Source: Blepharisma stoltei (Eukaryota; Ciliophora; Heterotrichea; Heterotrichida; Blepharismidae). Taken from it: DNA of 64,000 bases. The notes beneath the pieces are model-generated. The model saw only the letters and a program-made list of their open reading frames with translations. It ran no database searches and was not told the origin of the DNA. How positions within the stretch are numbered: position 1 is the first letter of the stretch; each line of letters starts with the position of its first letter. Shown here one piece after another: positions 41,912 to 52,784 of this stretch. The stretch lies in the NCBI GenBank assembly GCA_914767885.1, contig CAJZBQ010000005.1:62001-126000 (forward strand), in the 5' to 3' direction. The position numbers were made by a program, and so were the translations under genes.

Positions 41912-43192
41912 TTATTAAAATATAATCACATTTTCTATTACTCCATTTCTATGGATTTCTAGAATACTAACAAAAATTTCGAACCAAGGAAAGTAGTGGA
42001 TAATTGGATTTACTGTCTTTTTGGAAGGCTTATCACGTTTTTAAAGCTATTATTGGTGTGATCGGCACTATGAAAGTTGAAAATATTGAAATTAGCATTA
42101 TTAAAACACTTAAGAAAATATAGGGATATTTTATAAGAAGAACGAAAAGCAAGTAAATTATATCAAAATTGTTGTGAGAATTAATTTTTGAGATCTCTAT
42201 GATATTGTTATGACTATTGTACTTTAAAAATACCATTATTCGGAAAATTGATTTTTTTATACAAACAGATATGAGAAAGCGAAAAATTTTTGAATTTTAT
42301 TGAGTTTAATAAAAGTTGTATGAGCTGATAATTTCTTTTTTAAAGAATTTTATAGAGCTGTAATGCACTTGATCTATTTTAGACATTATTAAAGCTATTT
42401 ATTATTTCTAATTTAATTTATTATGATAATTCTTATTTCACTGGTTGCATTAATTCAAAAATAATATACTTTTCTCTATCTGGAATAGCTTATGCGTCCA
42501 TAAAATGCTATCTAATATAGTTGTGGTTAAAATCTTTCTAGCAAATAAAATTTTTATTTAAATTAATTGTATTAATAGGAATTTATTTAATATAATACCT
42601 TCATATAGCCAGTAATCATTTTTACCTAAATAATTAATTTAAATAAGAAAAAAGAAATTAAATTCAAAAAGAAAGTCTCTGAATTATTAAAAATTAAAAG
42701 TCGTCCTATAGTTTCCATCTCATCAGATTACTATAAAATTTAAATATTAAGCTTGAAATACTTAGCAAAACAGATTTTCTCATAACACAGGAAAATAGAA
42801 AAATTAATTTTCGTTATCCGAAAAACTTATGAAATTTGCTCTTTTATATTAATTTCAATATAAAATAATTAAACAGTTACATTGAAAATTAAAAATCTAG
42901 AACAGTAGCTATCAGAAATAATTTAGTCTAAATTCTGGCATCACTTACAAAAAACCCTCCATTTTTTTATCGATAACGGTTGCACAAAAACTCAGTAAGA
43001 CCGACTAAATGAATTAATTAACACAGATTATTTAATTTCATTTAATTAAAGCTTTCCCATCCAAAACCCATAAAACCCAACATTAAGTTTAAAAAAAAAT
43101 TAAAAATCTCTTAAAATTGTGTATTTAATTAAATAATAAAAATTCTTGCATATAAACAAGCTACTTATATATTTATATGGACATCTGTAATC
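41912..43192. other. Long AT-rich gap without recognised gene
   Basis: About 1.3 kb, strongly AT-rich. A 67-codon minus-strand frame at 42033-42236 is low-complexity hydrophobic and is not called. No repeat family recognised. Confidence 0.4.
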
Positions 43193-43387
43193 TTAATTTT
43201 CCACTGTTATCGACTCGGGTGGAACAACTTGTATTTTGAAAACTTTGCTTTTCACTTTATAGTGTTTGCCTCCATAGTAGAGAGATTTAGTAAACTCTTT
43301 GTCATCTGTTTCAACGATACTTGGCGTCTCGTTTTTGTTGGTTTGCAAAGCCAATTTGTTTCCTTTGACTGGCAATCCGCAACCCAT
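43193..43387 (-). CDS. MGCG microprotein 2 (64 aa, predicted N-myristoylated/palmitoylated)
   Basis: Starts MGCGLPVKGNK, again Gly2/Cys3 plus Lys. Its C-terminal YYGGKHYKVKSKVFKIQVV pattern matches the YVIGGIVYRIKII region of microprotein 1 (aromatic-x-GG-x3-Y-x-V/I-K). Probably an ancient duplicate. Function unknown. Confidence 0.5.
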   Translation of the reverse strand: MGCGLPVKGNKLALQTNKNETPSIVETDDKEFTKSLYYGGKHYKVKSKVFKIQVVPPESITVEN

Positions 43388-43991
43388 ATTTTAATTTTTA
43401 TAAATGGTCATAATTTTGGTATAGATTTGCATAAAATGCAATTGCCCCACTAATTCTAGCTCAGATAAGGCTCAATAGTGAAATATGAATCAATGCTTCA
43501 TTTCAGAGAAATATAATCTAACACAATATCTATAGTTAATTTCTGTAAAGCATTTTTTTGTTCCAAACTTATGCGTTTTACTTTTTGTTTACTGAATGTG
43601 GCTGATTTTTGAATATAAATAATAAATTAGATAGGGCACAGCTATCATAAATTGTTTAACATATTTCCATAATAATTAACTATAAAGTTTTAAAAGAAAA
43701 ATATCAATGCATAAAGAAAAGGCATCCGATTTCTTAATGACTCGTCCAGGTATAAATTTATGAATTATCATAGATTCATATCTAAACCACATGATCAGCT
43801 TAAAAATATTTACCTTATAGATTGACTAAAAAAAGACCACATGATACTTAATTCGACATTATTCTGGTTTGATCCTTGAAAAATTGGAAAATTCACCTTA
43901 TAGTTCCCAAAAAACATTATTTTTTATCACAATTATTATAATTCCACAAAAACTTCATATCATACATATTTTAAGGTGTTATTAATCTAAT
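43388..43991. other. Intergenic, nothing recognised
   Basis: AT-rich 0.6 kb, no ORF, RNA or repeat recognised. Confidence 0.4.
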
Positions 43992-44837
43992 CTAGATATC
44001 TTCTTCTTTTATATTTGATGGAATCCTGCTTAAATTCGGAAGCAAAAATGGGATATTATCCATCTCATTTCCCAAAGAAGGCTGAAAAAGATCATAATGA
44101 CTGATTGCTTTTTCAGACAACTGGTCAGGCATCTCTGTAGCGTCTTTAAGAACGGAATTTAAATTAAGCAGTTCTGGGAGCTTTGGCTCATCTGGCTCCA
44201 CATTTATTGATGCGACTTCGATTTTGACTTCTTTTTCATTTGCATTAGAAGGAGGAGCAATTTGTAAGATGTCGTCTACATAATAGTTGTAGTCAATTAT
44301 TTCTGATTCTAATAAGGTCGGTGGAGTAGAAAGGGCAAGGTATTTAGAATTTAGTTTTTTTGGGCTAACTTTTATTAAATCTTGATGTGTCATCAACCAG
44401 TTTTGGTAGCTATGCATAAAGTTTTCGTACTTTTTTAGCACAAAATGTTCGAAAACCTGCATATCTTCATTTAAATATCGTTTAGCTGCATAAGCTGAAT
44501 AAAGAAGCAGCCAATGTAATGGCAGTGAATGATTATTTCAGACAACCTTTTCAAGAAATATTGACCACATAGAGATTTCAAGCTCGTTGAATAAAAATTC
44601 TTTGCATGTGTCGCTGAGCATTCTGAGAAGAGGAATATGCCGTCATTCTGAAGGGACTTCTGGCGAGCTCGCTATTCTTCGTAAAAATAATTGAGTTTGT
44701 TGGCCTAGTCCATCCTTTGTATAGTGTTCATGCAGCATATCGTACTTTTGAGCCAAAATTTCAGATTCATCTGAAATTTTGCTTCTTTTGGTCGGAATTG
44801 GGATGTCAAAATCTTGGAGTTTTTCTTGAGAAGTCAT
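43992..44837 (-). CDS. Unknown protein, 281 aa
   Basis: Open from ATG 44837 to the stop at 43992 with TGA as Trp in PSEWRHIPLL and VVWNNHSL. The N-terminal part has KRSK-type basic residues that could be a nuclear signal. The middle is helical and hydrophobic (NHSLPLHWLLLYSAYAAKRYL). The C-terminal half is acidic and Pro-rich. Domain not recognised. Confidence 0.6.
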
Positions 44838-45125
44838 TTAAAAATATGCTTTATAAGTATAGGTGTGCCTTATTTTTGGGATTTTTATTAAAATGTTTAT
44901 GGATTTTAAAAAGCATATATTCTTTTATATAAAAAATTATCTTTTCCTATACTTTAAATAATGAAAATTTCATATTTAATATAAAAATGATAAAAGGTAA
45001 TAAAATGATAGCTCATTTATTAGTTTTAATAGTTTAATCTCTTTGCTATCAGAATAAAACTAACGAAATTCGGTTTGTAGTTATATTTTTATAAAGAAAG
45101 TTAGATAATTATTAATACAATTTTG

Positions 45126-46789
45126 TTATATTTTCGGCACTTTTGGGTGCGAATTTTTTGCCTTTATTTCTTCTTGTATTATTCTATAAGGAAATTTCAG
45201 CTTTTTTGGCTTTAAAACTATAAATGTGTTTTTCATAAACATACTCGGTATTTCTTTTCCATTTACTAAATAGTCTAAAAAGAATTTTTCTGTATTGCAA
45301 GTTTTATATTCTTCTAATAAGCATTCTTTTTTAATATCACTCGGACACTTACATATATTTTTATCTTTGAGTTTGTTTATCGAGCTAATTTTCTGCTTTT
45401 TATTAGTGCCTCCATTAAAACTTGTATGAATGTTATTATTTTTTGGGATTTTTTCGTTTAGATAATTGTTTACCTGCGTTGAGGTTGTGTTAAATCTTTT
45501 TAGACCTAAGGCATATTGAAAAAATGAGGTTTCAATTACTTCAAGTTTTATTTTTCCTTTGCTGTTTTGTGTATTTGTGATATTCAATCAAGATTGGATA
45601 GGCTCATTACTAAGAGAAGTCAATGATTTTGTTATTTGGTTAAATGAAATGCTCAAATATGAAGGGTTAGCTCTTGGATCGGGGACTATTAAAGTGATAG
45701 GCAAAGGAGAAGCTGATTTCGACTCAGTTGGAATACCTTTACATAAACACTGAAAATGCCGATTTTCTCCTTTTCTGAATAGCAAATCTGTTCCTGAAGA
45801 ATATTTTAACTCTGCTGAATCTAAAGATGTGCTTGCAATTACAAGCATTTTTTCAGCGACTTGATTTTGGATTCCAAAATCAATAGAAATTTGTCTATAA
45901 TTTTGTAATGTTTCTGGAGATTTTAACAAATTCTGACATATTGCGTTGCTTTTTTTTAATTTTTGGTCTTTTATATAGTCATAAATAGTTAAAGCTCTAT
46001 AAACTCCATCAAATTTTATCCCTCTATAAAGCTTATAAACAGTCTTCAGCCCTTATTTTCTTATTTTCTATATAAAATAGTCACAAAAATCCTCAGTAAA
46101 GCCTAGCTTTTTCTTATAAAGTACATATTTTTCATTGAAAAATACTCTATCAGACTTGACACTTTTACTCTAGACGAATTGACAAATAACACAACCTGAT
46201 ACTCCTTTATCAGTGCTTTGATACCTTTAATCGCTTGTCTCCTCATATATAACTTTGCTGGCTCAATGTCTCAAATATTGTGCTTAAACACATCTCCTAT
46301 AACTCCCTCAAAATTAATAACAATGACGCATTTGTTAGTTGCGTCTAATCTTCTGTGGATTTGGATTCTTTTAGTAGTTTTATGCACTGCTTTGGTTAGT
46401 GGGTTTAGCTTTTTTGGGTTCAAAAAGTATAAATCAGGCTCTATTATTAAGTTTTCTGCTGCTGGGCGGAGTTTTTTCCAGGTTATATGAAACTCTTGCC
46501 TTGGGCTTTTTACTTCATTTGATAGCAATTCTTCGACTTTTAATATATTTATATGTAAATCCACATTATTTGTAGGGGAAGAGTCGTTTTTTTCAATTAT
46601 ATTTCTGCCCTGGCTACTTTTGACTCTGCCATTTGGGGTTTTCGATCTATTTGATTTTTTGATTTTTGGTAATTTTACTTTCGGGATCCCACAAGCTGGA
46701 TTTTCGATTAAAAGGGGCAGTAGCTTTTGTTCCCAGCCTAAAGTGCCTTCAAATGAGTCTATGTATGAATTGCATCTTAAAGAATTCAT
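45126..46789 (-). CDS. Unknown large protein, frame broken near 46.05-46.13 kb
   Basis: Two long blocks (46789 to about 46130, about 46045 to 45126) belong together by continuity. TGA is Trp in NIWDIEP and IQSWLNI. VIVINFEGVIGDVF followed by a helical region is vaguely like a haloacid-dehalogenase start without the catalytic DxD. Between the blocks, a one-base frame change sits in a run of five A residues and two stops (TAG, TAA) lie within 20 bp. A homopolymer assembly error plus a short IES would explain it, but I could not resolve it. C-terminus basic. Confidence 0.5.
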
Positions 46790-46873
46790 TTATGATTAAT
46801 CTTACATGATATTACTTATTACGTAATTCATATAAAATAAATTTCATATTTTAATTTATTTAAATAAATTCTT

Positions 46874-48215
46874 TTAATTTCTTTGCAATTTATTGATTAT
46901 TTCCTTCAAGATTTCATTCTCTTCTTGTTGGCTATTAATTTTGCGCTCATATTCATCTTTAAAAGTTTCAATGTCGTTTTTCAGCTTATTTATATGCTGA
47001 TTGAGCTCTTCTTGTATATTTTGATCGTAGTTTCATTGGTCTTGATATGATTTTACCATTTGATTTAGCACTTGATTTTTCTTTTTATATACTTCTAAAG
47101 CCTCAAAATTTTCGTTATTTTTGACTTTCAGCTCATGCTCAAGCTCATTTATCCTTTCTTCCTTTTTTATGATCTCATTACTTAGTGCTTCATTTTTCAT
47201 TTGAAAAATTTTAGCTTTATTTTCTTCTTCAAAAACTTCATTTTCAAGGGATTTTATTAGCTCAATATATTTTCCTTCATCAATTTCTTTCCCGCTCCCA
47301 GAATTTTCTCTTAATTGAAATATTTCTTCCTGCAGCTTCAGATTTTTTCTGTTTTCTTCTTCGAGCAGCTTCATTGTAAATTCTAATTTTCTGTTGTTTT
47401 CTTCTTGTTTATGATTTGTTTCGAATGCTAAAACCTGGAATTTTTCAATTAAATTGTCATTTTCTTCTTGTTGAGAGTGAATGGTACCTGAGAGTTCTTT
47501 TAAGCTGTCAATTATTATTTTCCATTTTTCTTCTTCACTTACTTTTCTTAATGCAAAACAATTTTGTTAAAATATTTTTAAAATTACATTAAATATTTTA
47601 TTTAAAAGTAATAATCAAAAGTATTATTGGCCATCCATTTTAATTTCAAAAATTAATTTGTACTTGTCAGCTTTTTGAAAAGTAAAAACGAAAATGACAA
47701 GTCTCCGTTTATGGTTTTAAGGTACCTAATCAGACTTATACTGTATAAGGCAGGTGCCCTGTACCATATTTTTTCTGGTCAGTATTCTGCTGGGTATAGA
47801 GATCTATTAAGGTGCATGAGCTATAGATAAGTTAGTGTTGCTAAATAATGATGATTTGCATCAATAATTGGGATAATCGAGTTTTCCAGCTCTCTGATCA
47901 ATTCATTTTTCTTCAAAAATTCTCTTTTAATAACTTCCTCAATTTCCACGAGCAATTCTAAATAATTTATAATTTGTTCAGCATATACTTCTTCATTTTC
48001 ACTGTCTTTTCTTTGCAAATACTCATATAACTCTTTTGCGCTTGCAAAGCACACATATATATTCTTCAAAATTAAATAAATTTTTATTTTTTCCCTTTAA
48101 AATTATTAGTCTAATCCAGCTTTATTCAGTATAAGTGACTTTTTCCAAGAATTCTTTTGATTTCTTCCCTTACAGTTTCATCATACTCTATCTCATCCTT
48201 TTCATTATTTTCCAT
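46874..48215 (-). CDS. Coiled-coil protein, 343 aa, two IESs
   Basis: ATG at 48215, stop at 46874. Removing 35 bp (48079-48113) gives WIKLDYLILKNIYVCF, and removing about 275 bp (47551-47825) gives LTYLRKVSEEEKWK. The whole becomes one frame. From about residue 130 it is almost continuous Glu/Lys/Asn/Leu heptad-like coiled coil. TGA is Trp in HLYWIKL and YQDQWNY. Likely structural or cytoskeletal; family unknown. Confidence 0.6.
47551..47825. other. About 275-bp TA-bounded IES
   Basis: Less AT-rich than the flanks in its middle (GGTACCTTAAAACCATAAACGG). Two TA choices on one side both keep the frame, so the left border is uncertain by 9 bp. Confidence 0.6.
48079..48113. other. 35-bp TA-bounded IES
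   Basis: Very short AT-rich segment whose removal changes GAT TAG to GAT TAT and joins two frames. Smaller than most others here. Confidence 0.55.
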
Positions 48216-48251
48216 ATCTTTAATATTCCTTCTCTATAAACTTAATTAAGA

Positions 48252-48599
48252 TTAATGTTTTTTGTCTTTTTTTCCTTCTTTGACTAACAAACTTGTTGTA
48301 AGGCTTGCAGATTCAAATGCAGGGTTTGCAATCTGCTCAGATTTTTTATTTTTCTTGCCTTTCTTATCTGAAACCTTTTTAGATGATTTTTCTTTCTTTT
48401 CTGAAGAATACTGCCAAATCCCAAGAACAATAGCAAGGATTGCGTAAACTAATGCGGTCCAATAACATAAATTTGCATGAGATGGCTTATCATCCATCTC
48501 AATATACTTGTAATCAGAACTAAGAGCAGCTCCAAGTCCGAGTAGAAAAATAGCACCAATTATAGCTGTAACAAGGCAATAAGACCTGCAAAAACCCAT
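48252..48599 (-). CDS. Small membrane protein, 115 aa, two transmembrane spans
   Basis: MGFCRSYC start (possible myristoyl/palmitoyl site), a first hydrophobic span (LVTAIIGAIFLLGLGAAL), a short polar loop, a second span (ALVYAILAIVLGIW) and a Lys/Ser-rich cytosolic tail. Family not recognised. ATG at 48599, stop at 48252. Confidence 0.6.
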   Translation of the reverse strand: MGFCRSYCLVTAIIGAIFLLGLGAALSSDYKYIEMDDKPSHANLCYWTALVYAILAIVLGIWQYSSEKKEKSSKKVSDKKGKKNKKSEQIANPAFESASLTTSLLVKEGKKDKKH

Positions 48600-48646
48600 T
48601 TATTTTGAGCCAAATTAATTATGGATTTAGAAATTACTTATAAAAA

Positions 48647-49237
48647 CTATGCATCAACTCCTTCAACTTTTTTGACCTTAGGAACATAATGAGTGAGCAT
48701 TTTTTCAATCCCGTTTTTTAATGTGACTGCACTTGAAGGACATCCAGCACAGCTCCCCCTCATTTCTAATGTTACAACACCTGCTTCTTCGTCAAAGCTT
48801 AAAAATCGAACATCGCCTCCATCATCTCTTACAAAGGGTTTTACGCGGTACTCTATAATTTCTTTTATCATTGCTAAGTCTTCAGAATCTGTATCATTAA
48901 TTTTTGTGTCTTCGTCTTGCGGGACATCAGAAATTACAGATTTTCCTGATGAAAAATAATCCATAAGCACTTCAAAAATCAAGGGTTTTAAATTTTCCCA
49001 GTTTTTTTCTTGAGATTTACCAATTCCGACATAATCTTTGGAAAGAAATACTCGGCTGACACCTTCAATCTGGAAAAGTTGGACAGCAAGCGGGCAATTT
49101 GCTGCTAGGCGGAGAGATGGATAATCAATAGTACCTTCTTCTATTACTGTGCTGCCAGGGTAGAATTGGAGAAAAGCAGGGTTTGGTGATTTTTGTGTTC
49201 TAATGAATATTGATCTCCATAATCTAATTCCAAGCAT
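48647..49237 (-). CDS. NFU1: NFU1-type iron-sulfur cluster scaffold protein
   Basis: 196 aa, the usual size of mitochondrial NFU1. The N-terminal Nfu domain (TQKSPNPAFLQFYPG..) is followed by the C-terminal NifU domain with the CxxC motif in GSCAGCPSSAVTLK. CxxC binds or transfers a 4Fe-4S cluster to client enzymes, including lipoate synthase that serves 2-oxo acid dehydrogenases. The start MLGIRLWRSIFIRT looks like a mitochondrial targeting peptide. Intact, no IES. Confidence 0.95.
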   Translation of the reverse strand: MLGIRLWRSIFIRTQKSPNPAFLQFYPGSTVIEEGTIDYPSLRLAANCPLAVQLFQIEGVSRVFLSKDYVGIGKSQEKNWENLKPLIFEVLMDYFSSGKSVISDVPQDEDTKINDTDSEDLAMIKEIIEYRVKPFVRDDGGDVRFLSFDEEAGVVTLEMRGSCAGCPSSAVTLKNGIEKMLTHYVPKVKKVEGVDA

Positions 49238-49436
49238 TTTTATATATATTCATTGAAATTTACTTAAGAATTTTCTAAGAAAATTAATTGAATCCTTTAA
49301 AACCCTAAAATCAACTGATTTATTATTTTCTATGGTAATTTGCCTTTTGAAAAGCATCTTAACAATTTATTTATTTTTTTTAAAAATCTTTTGTATTCTT
49401 ATATTCTTATGGAGAAAGCAATTTATTTCTATTTCT

Positions 49437-50142
49437 TTAGCAGCAGCCTCCTTTTTTCACTTGGCCTTGAGACTCCCCATTTTGACTATTCGGATTATCT
49501 CTCACTATAGAAATCGTTCTCGGCTTTTCTACCTGCTGAGTGCTGCTGCTCGGCACACTCCCAACAGTAATTCTATACGCGATATCTTTAAAAAGTTGAT
49601 CCACTCCGTATTTTGTTTTAGCGCTCGTTTTTCTAAAAATCGCTCCAATTGAATCTGCATATTCTTTTGCTTCAATTAAATCGACTTCTTCTTTGTCAAC
49701 TAAATCTTCTTTATTCCCTGCAATGGCAATAACTAAATTCCTCGGGCCGAATTCTGCCAGTTCATCCCTTCAATGTTTCATAGCTTCATATGAAGCTCTA
49801 TTTGTAATATCATAAACTAGAACGGCAGCCGCTGTATCTGCATAATACATCCTTGCTAATGAATGATAATCCTCTATAAATGAATAAAAAAAATTTAATT
49901 TTTATTTAATTAAAATATTAACTTACTATAAAAATATATCTTTCTTGCCCTGCAGTATCCCAAATGCTAAATTTAATGCTATGATTTTCTACTTCAATAG
50001 CCTTTGACAAAAACGAAGCGCCAATTGTTGGGTCGAGGTTGTTATGAAAAGTATCAGCTACAAACCTTAATACAATGCTTGATTTCCCCACGCCTGAGTC
50101 TCCGAGAAGCACCACTTTTACTTGACTGATTTCTTTTTGCAT
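49437..50142 (-). CDS. Rab-family small GTPase (Rab5/21-like), one IES
   Basis: 211 aa after removal of a 70-bp IES. G1 GDSGVGKSS, switch [10 protein letters not shown]3 [10 protein letters not shown]4 GNKED, G5 TSAK, C-terminal GGCC for double geranylgeranylation. TGA encodes Trp in MKHWRDEL. The IES splits QERY from HSLARMYY exactly. Membrane-traffic regulator; the subclass is tentative. ATG 50142, TAA at 49437. Confidence 0.9.
49869..49938. other. 70-bp TA-bounded IES in Rab gene
   Basis: Joining TA 49937-49938 to TA 49867-49868 (minus strand) restores AGA TAT CAT TCA (RYHS), the invariant switch II region. It is not a GT-AG intron: no in-frame GT-AG pair gives this junction. Confidence 0.9.
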
Positions 50143-50205
50143 AAAAATTATTTGAATTGTTAAGCATAATTTTATTCGAAGACGATGGTTTTATAAGCTT
50201 TTCTA

Positions 50206-50525
50206 AACTCCTTCGCTCGATGGAAAAATCCCTATTTTTCCCCAAAAACCCACCTTCCGTGTGCGAACAAAAATTTTTTTATGAAAAAAAATTTGATATA
50301 TAAATAATAATTAGTATAATGAAATCTCTAAATAAATCTATTTAAATTTTGAACCAATTGCATTTTTAAACATAAAATTTGAAAATTAAATATGCATTTG
50401 CTTCCCAATTTTTGCTAATTGGGATTTTTTAAATTCGAAAAAAACAATTTTCCACAATAAATTTTTTAAAAAAAAATTAACCCCTACGTTAGTAACAAAT
50501 TTGTTTTTCGCTTACGAAAGGGGAG
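50206..50525. mobile_element. MITE family 1, degenerate, between Rab and eL18 genes
   Basis: 320 bp flanked by TA (50204-50205, 50526-50527). AACTCCTTCGCTCGATGG and CGCTTACGAAAGGGGAG are decayed ends. The internal GTGTGCGAACAAAAATTTTTTT and GATATATAA..ATAATTAGTATAATG segments are shared with the full-length copies. It lies in the shared upstream region of the divergent Rab and eL18 genes. Confidence 0.8.
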
Positions 50526-50572
50526 TAAGTAAAAAACAGAGGGAAATTCCTTATATTATTTATTAGCAAGAA

Positions 50573-51133
50573 ATGGTATGGACTATATAGGGAGTTGACT
50601 TAGTGGCTGGTGGTAAAAAACCTAACCTTAACAGAAGAAAGGTGACAACTACTAACCTTTACTTGAGGCTTCTTTTAAAACTCTACAAGTTTCTTGCTCG
50701 CAGAACTGAATCAGGCTTCAACAAAGTGATCGCCAAAAGACTTGCAATGTCAAGACACAATAGACCACCACTTTCATTAAAACACATTGCCAAGTATATG
50801 AAAGGAAAGGAATCAAGGACCTGCGTTATTGTTGGCTCAGTTTTAGATGACCCAAGGCTCATTAATGCTCCAGAAAACCTACAGCTTGTCGCTTTAAGAG
50901 TCAGCGAAACAGCAAGAGCAAGAATTGAAGCTGCCGGAGGCAAGGTTTTGACCCTCGACCAATTTGCGGTACAGAACCCAACTGGAGCTAATACAGTCCT
51001 TTTGAGAGGAAAGAAAACTGCAAGAGAAAGCTACAAGCACTTTGGAAAAGCCCCTGGATCCAAGAATTCTCATGCTAGACCTTATGTGAGAAGCCATGGC
51101 AGAAAATTCGAAAAGGCTAGAGGAAGAAGATAA
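50573..51133 (+). CDS. RPL18: Large ribosomal subunit protein eL18 (RPL18)
   Basis: 181 aa. The ATG at 50573 is the whole of exon 1; a 15-nt intron GTATGGACTATATAG (50576-50590) follows, then GVDLVAGGKKPNLNRRK, which matches the family MGIDI-type start. LYLRLLLKLYKFLARR and GKAPGSKNSHARPYVRSHGRKFEKARG are diagnostic. TAA at 51131-51133. Component of the 60S subunit. Confidence 0.97.
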
Positions 51134-51252
51134 CTTAAAATATTTTCTTCGATTTTTAGTGAAATTTTAAATAAAATTAGTAGGGAAGATTTTTATTGGT
51201 AAATTTTTATTATTAGGAATATTGCAATGATTATTTAATTAATTTAAAATTT

Positions 51253-52689
51253 TTATACAATGCTATCACTATCATCAAGCAGACTCTGAGATAAAAATCC
51301 TTTTTGGTGAAGCTTTGGATAGTAGCTTCTTTTTGAAATAATAAATCTATGGGCTATTTCTACTTCTGCTAATAGCCTTGGAACATAGCATATCAGTTCT
51401 GAGCCCACAGGATAACTTTCTTGCATATTTTGGAAAATCCCGGCTACTCCTTGACCCCAACCGTAGAGCTTTTTAGACTCTGATAAGCAGATGACGTTAT
51501 ATTCTCCACAAATAAAATCGATGATAAATTCATCTAAAATATCAACTGTGACTGGGAATTGGGATGATTTTATATTATTTCCAAGCCCTAGCTGGCCTTG
51601 CTCTCCATTCCCCCATGTGAAAAGCTGCCCATACTCACTGAGAGCTGCTGAAAAAATTGATCCAGCCCCAATTTTTATTCTTTTTCCAATAAATTTCTCT
51701 TAAAAAATTGATTTATTTATTATTTTAAAAAAACAAATTAAGTCTCTATTTACCAAGCCAAAATTTATAATTTTTTGATTTTTAAGGGCTAGTATTTTTT
51801 TGCATGTATTGGCCATGGAGCTATTTTTGACTTCATTTAATGGTAAACCTAGCTGCCCAAACTCTGCCCATCCAAATGAATAAACAGCTCCTGATGAGTC
51901 AAGAACCAACGTATGGGCTTCTCCACATGCAATTCCTTTAACCTTTATATCATTTTTAAAAAAATAATCATTCCTCAGTGGTCTTAAAGCAACATACCCA
52001 AGCTCATCTTTTGAAAGGGCTCTTGTGCCTATCCCAAGCTGATTAACATCACCTCGTCCCCATACAAAAAGCTCTCCTTCAGAAGAAATGGCTGCATTAT
52101 GATATGCTCCTGATTCCATATAAACAATAGTTTTATTTGCTAGGTCTGTAATAAGGGTAGGGAATATATAGGAATTTGTGTTCCCGTGGCCTAAACAGCC
52201 TGATGCTCCATATCCTCAGCTCATAACAGAGCCTAAAGCAGTGACCAGGCAGCAATGTTCAAAACCGCATGTTATCCAGCTGACAGGGGTTGATATAAAG
52301 CTTCCTAATATTTCAGGAGCTAGCAAAGAAGTCAAAACTTGAGGCTTTTCAGACTGAAATGATATAAAAGCTTTGGATTTTCCTTCAATATTAGTGAATT
52401 CAAGCTGGGGGACTGATAAAAATCCTGCACAAGTGCATGAGCTAACAATTTCAAGCCTTTTGTACCGGTCGTCTTCGTCTAGCTCACAGATGACGATTTT
52501 TTTATAGAGAGGGGAAAAATTGTCAGGAAATTCGATATTTTCGGTTTCTTGGCCAAATGATATTTCTTGTCCAGATAAACGTAAATCGGAATTAGTTAAA
52601 TTTTTTGGTGGTATTTTTGCAAAAATTGTGGGTTGGAAGCATATTATTTTCAATGAATTAATTTTTATAAAAATAATAGAAAATTCCAT
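51253..52689 (-). CDS. RCC1-repeat (beta-propeller) protein
   Basis: About 459 aa if a 57-nt segment (about 51692-51748, GTAAAT...AAGAG) is removed. Several RCC1 blades are visible: SWGYGASGCLGHG (TGA Trp), VWGRGDVNQLGIG, SFGWAEFGQLGL, TWGNGEQGQLGLG and GWGQGVAGIF. RCC1 propellers act as Ran exchange factors or protein-binding platforms. No nuclear signal or exchange-factor residues are certain, so no specific role is given. The interruption could be an unusually long intron or an intron containing a small IES. Confidence 0.75.
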
Positions 52690-52784
52690 TTCTTGGTTAT
52701 CCTATTTAGTATAAGCCATTTTTCTATGAATCCCTATATTTATATAATAAATATTTATTATTCCTATATCCGCTTTAAAAAGAT

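Noticed and set aside
42033-42236. 67-codon minus-strand ORF with hydrophobic run
   Set aside because: Very AT-rich, low-complexity Ile/Asn/Leu content, no start context or homology; probably chance.
49869-49938. Ordinary GT-AG intron in the Rab gene
   Set aside because: GT-AG choices inside the segment do not restore the invariant QERYHSL sequence, while TA-to-TA removal does exactly.
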